The notes under the pieces were generated by a model. It saw only the letters and a program-made list of their open reading frames with translations, did not search any database and was not told where the DNA came from. This document shows, one piece after another, positions 4,939-5,531 of a stretch of DNA of 5,531 nucleotides (its first letter is position 1; every line of letters begins with the position of its first letter). Source of the stretch: DASUMF01 sp040510575 (GTDB lineage: Bacteria; Actinomycetota; Acidimicrobiia; IMCC26256; DASPTH01); assembly GCA_040510575.1 (NCBI GenBank), contig JBEVIU010000117.1, positions 1-5,531 on the forward strand, given 5' to 3'. The position numbers and the translations under genes were made by a program.

Positions 4939-5531
4939 ATGCCCAAGGCCGTCGGTATCGACCTCGGCACCACCAATTCCGTCGTCTCGGTCCTCGAGGC
5001 CGGTGAGCCCGTCGTGGCCCCCAACTCGGAGGGCTCGCGCACCACACCGTCGGTGGTGGCGTTCTCGAAGACCGGCGAGGTCCTCGTCGGCGAGGTCGCC
5101 AAGCGCCAGGCGATCACGAACCCCGATCGCACGATCCGGTCCGTCAAGCGCCACATGGGCACCGACTGGTCGATCGACATCGACGGCAAGGCCTACAACT
5201 CCCAGGAGATCTCGGCCCGCATCCTCCAGAAGCTCAAGCGCGATGCGGAGGCCTACCTGGGCGACACCGTCACGCAAGCCGTGATCACCGTGCCCGCCTA
5301 CTTCGGTGACGCGGAGCGCCAGGCCACCAAGGAAGCAGGCGAGATCGCGGGCTTGGAGGTCTTGCGCATCATCAACGAGCCCACCGCGGCGGCGTTGGCC
5401 TACGGCCTCGACAAGGACAACGACCAGACCATCCTCGTGTTCGACCTCGGGGGCGGCACGTTCGACGTGTCGGTGCTCGATCTCGGCGAGGGTGTGTTCG
5501 AGGTCAAGTCGACGGCCGGCAACACGCACCT
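4939..5531 (+). CDS. dnaK: Chaperone DnaK (Hsp70), N-terminal part (3' partial)
   Basis: ATP-dependent cytosolic Hsp70 chaperone that works with DnaJ and GrpE. The window holds 197 codons plus two bases, the first half of the ATPase domain, and runs off the right edge in frame; full DnaK is usually a little over 600 aa. Visible motifs: phosphate-1 loop IDLGTTNSVV at 7-16, catalytic Lys70 in VKRHMG, ITVPAYF at 116-122 with DAERQATKEAG at 124-134, INEPTAAALAYG at 145-156, phosphate-2 DLGGGTFDVSVLD at 169-181, and GNTHL at the edge, where Thr196 corresponds to the autophosphorylated Thr199 of E. coli DnaK. The segment after residue 73 is short (MGTDWSIDIDGKAY), lacking the insertion of Gram-negative DnaK, as in actinobacteria. 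The start is supported by AGGAGG 8 nt upstream. A SigR/SigH-type promoter and a HAIR-like operator precede it; grpE, dnaJ and hspR often follow but lie outside the window. Confidence 0.98.
   Translation, partial: MPKAVGIDLGTTNSVVSVLEAGEPVVAPNSEGSRTTPSVVAFSKTGEVLVGEVAKRQAITNPDRTIRSVKRHMGTDWSIDIDGKAYNSQEISARILQKLKRDAEAYLGDTVTQAVITVPAYFGDAERQATKEAGEIAGLEVLRIINEPTAAALAYGLDKDNDQTILVFDLGGGTFDVSVLDLGEGVFEVKSTAGNTH

Noticed and set aside
1..5531. Mobile elements, CRISPR arrays, tRNA or rRNA genes
   Set aside because: No transposase or integrase motifs, no regularly spaced repeats with spacers, and no RNA-gene signatures were seen on either strand.

Overview
The window is GC-rich, gene-dense DNA, most likely from an actinobacterium. 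Four things point there. The dCTP deaminase is of the mycobacterial Dcd-Dut type. The membrane iron-sulfur oxidoreductase closely resembles mycobacterial Rv0338c/EtfD. DnaK lacks the insertion found near residue 80 in Gram-negative DnaK and carries actinobacterial-looking segments. Several genes start with GTG, with no Shine-Dalgarno (SD) sequence but a TANNNT box just upstream. A member of the class Acidimicrobiia is my best guess, but that is inference from recalled family sequences, not a search.

Layout. (1) 1-1443, plus strand: the 3' part of a CHASE3 / transmembrane / GAF-like / GGDEF diguanylate cyclase, cut by the left edge. (2) 1454-2029, plus strand: dcd, only 10 bp downstream and probably co-transcribed. 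(3) 2030-2057: a 28-bp convergent gap with a small hairpin. (4) 2058-4277, minus strand: a six-helix membrane protein with two [4Fe-4S] motifs and two CCG-type domains, a probable electron-transfer flavoprotein (ETF):menaquinone oxidoreductase. (5) 4363-4776, minus strand: a stand-alone cyclic-nucleotide-binding-fold protein in the same direction and just upstream of (4). (6) 4777-4938: a 162-bp divergent regulatory region. (7) 4939 to the right edge, plus strand: the first 197 codons of dnaK. No gene-free stretch exceeds 162 bp. I see no mobile element, tRNA, rRNA or CRISPR array.

How the genes relate. The left pair joins c-di-GMP signalling to dUMP supply with no obvious functional link. 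The minus-strand pair could be a sensor-fold protein with a respiratory-chain enzyme that passes electrons from fatty-acid oxidation to menaquinone. dnaK is the start of a heat-shock operon that continues outside the window.

The most informative non-coding signals are two. Upstream of dnaK there is a GGAAT-N18-GTT promoter of the SigR/SigH type, overlapped by an imperfect HspR (HAIR) operator with exact 7-7-7 geometry. Separately, all three internal GTG starts (dcd, the CNB gene, the Fe-S gene) have a TANNNT box ending 6-7 nt upstream, as expected for leaderless mRNAs, whereas dnaK has ATG with a perfect AGGAGG. I found no clear evidence of a wholly new system. The CNB/Fe-S oxidoreductase pairing and the promoter patterns are the best leads.
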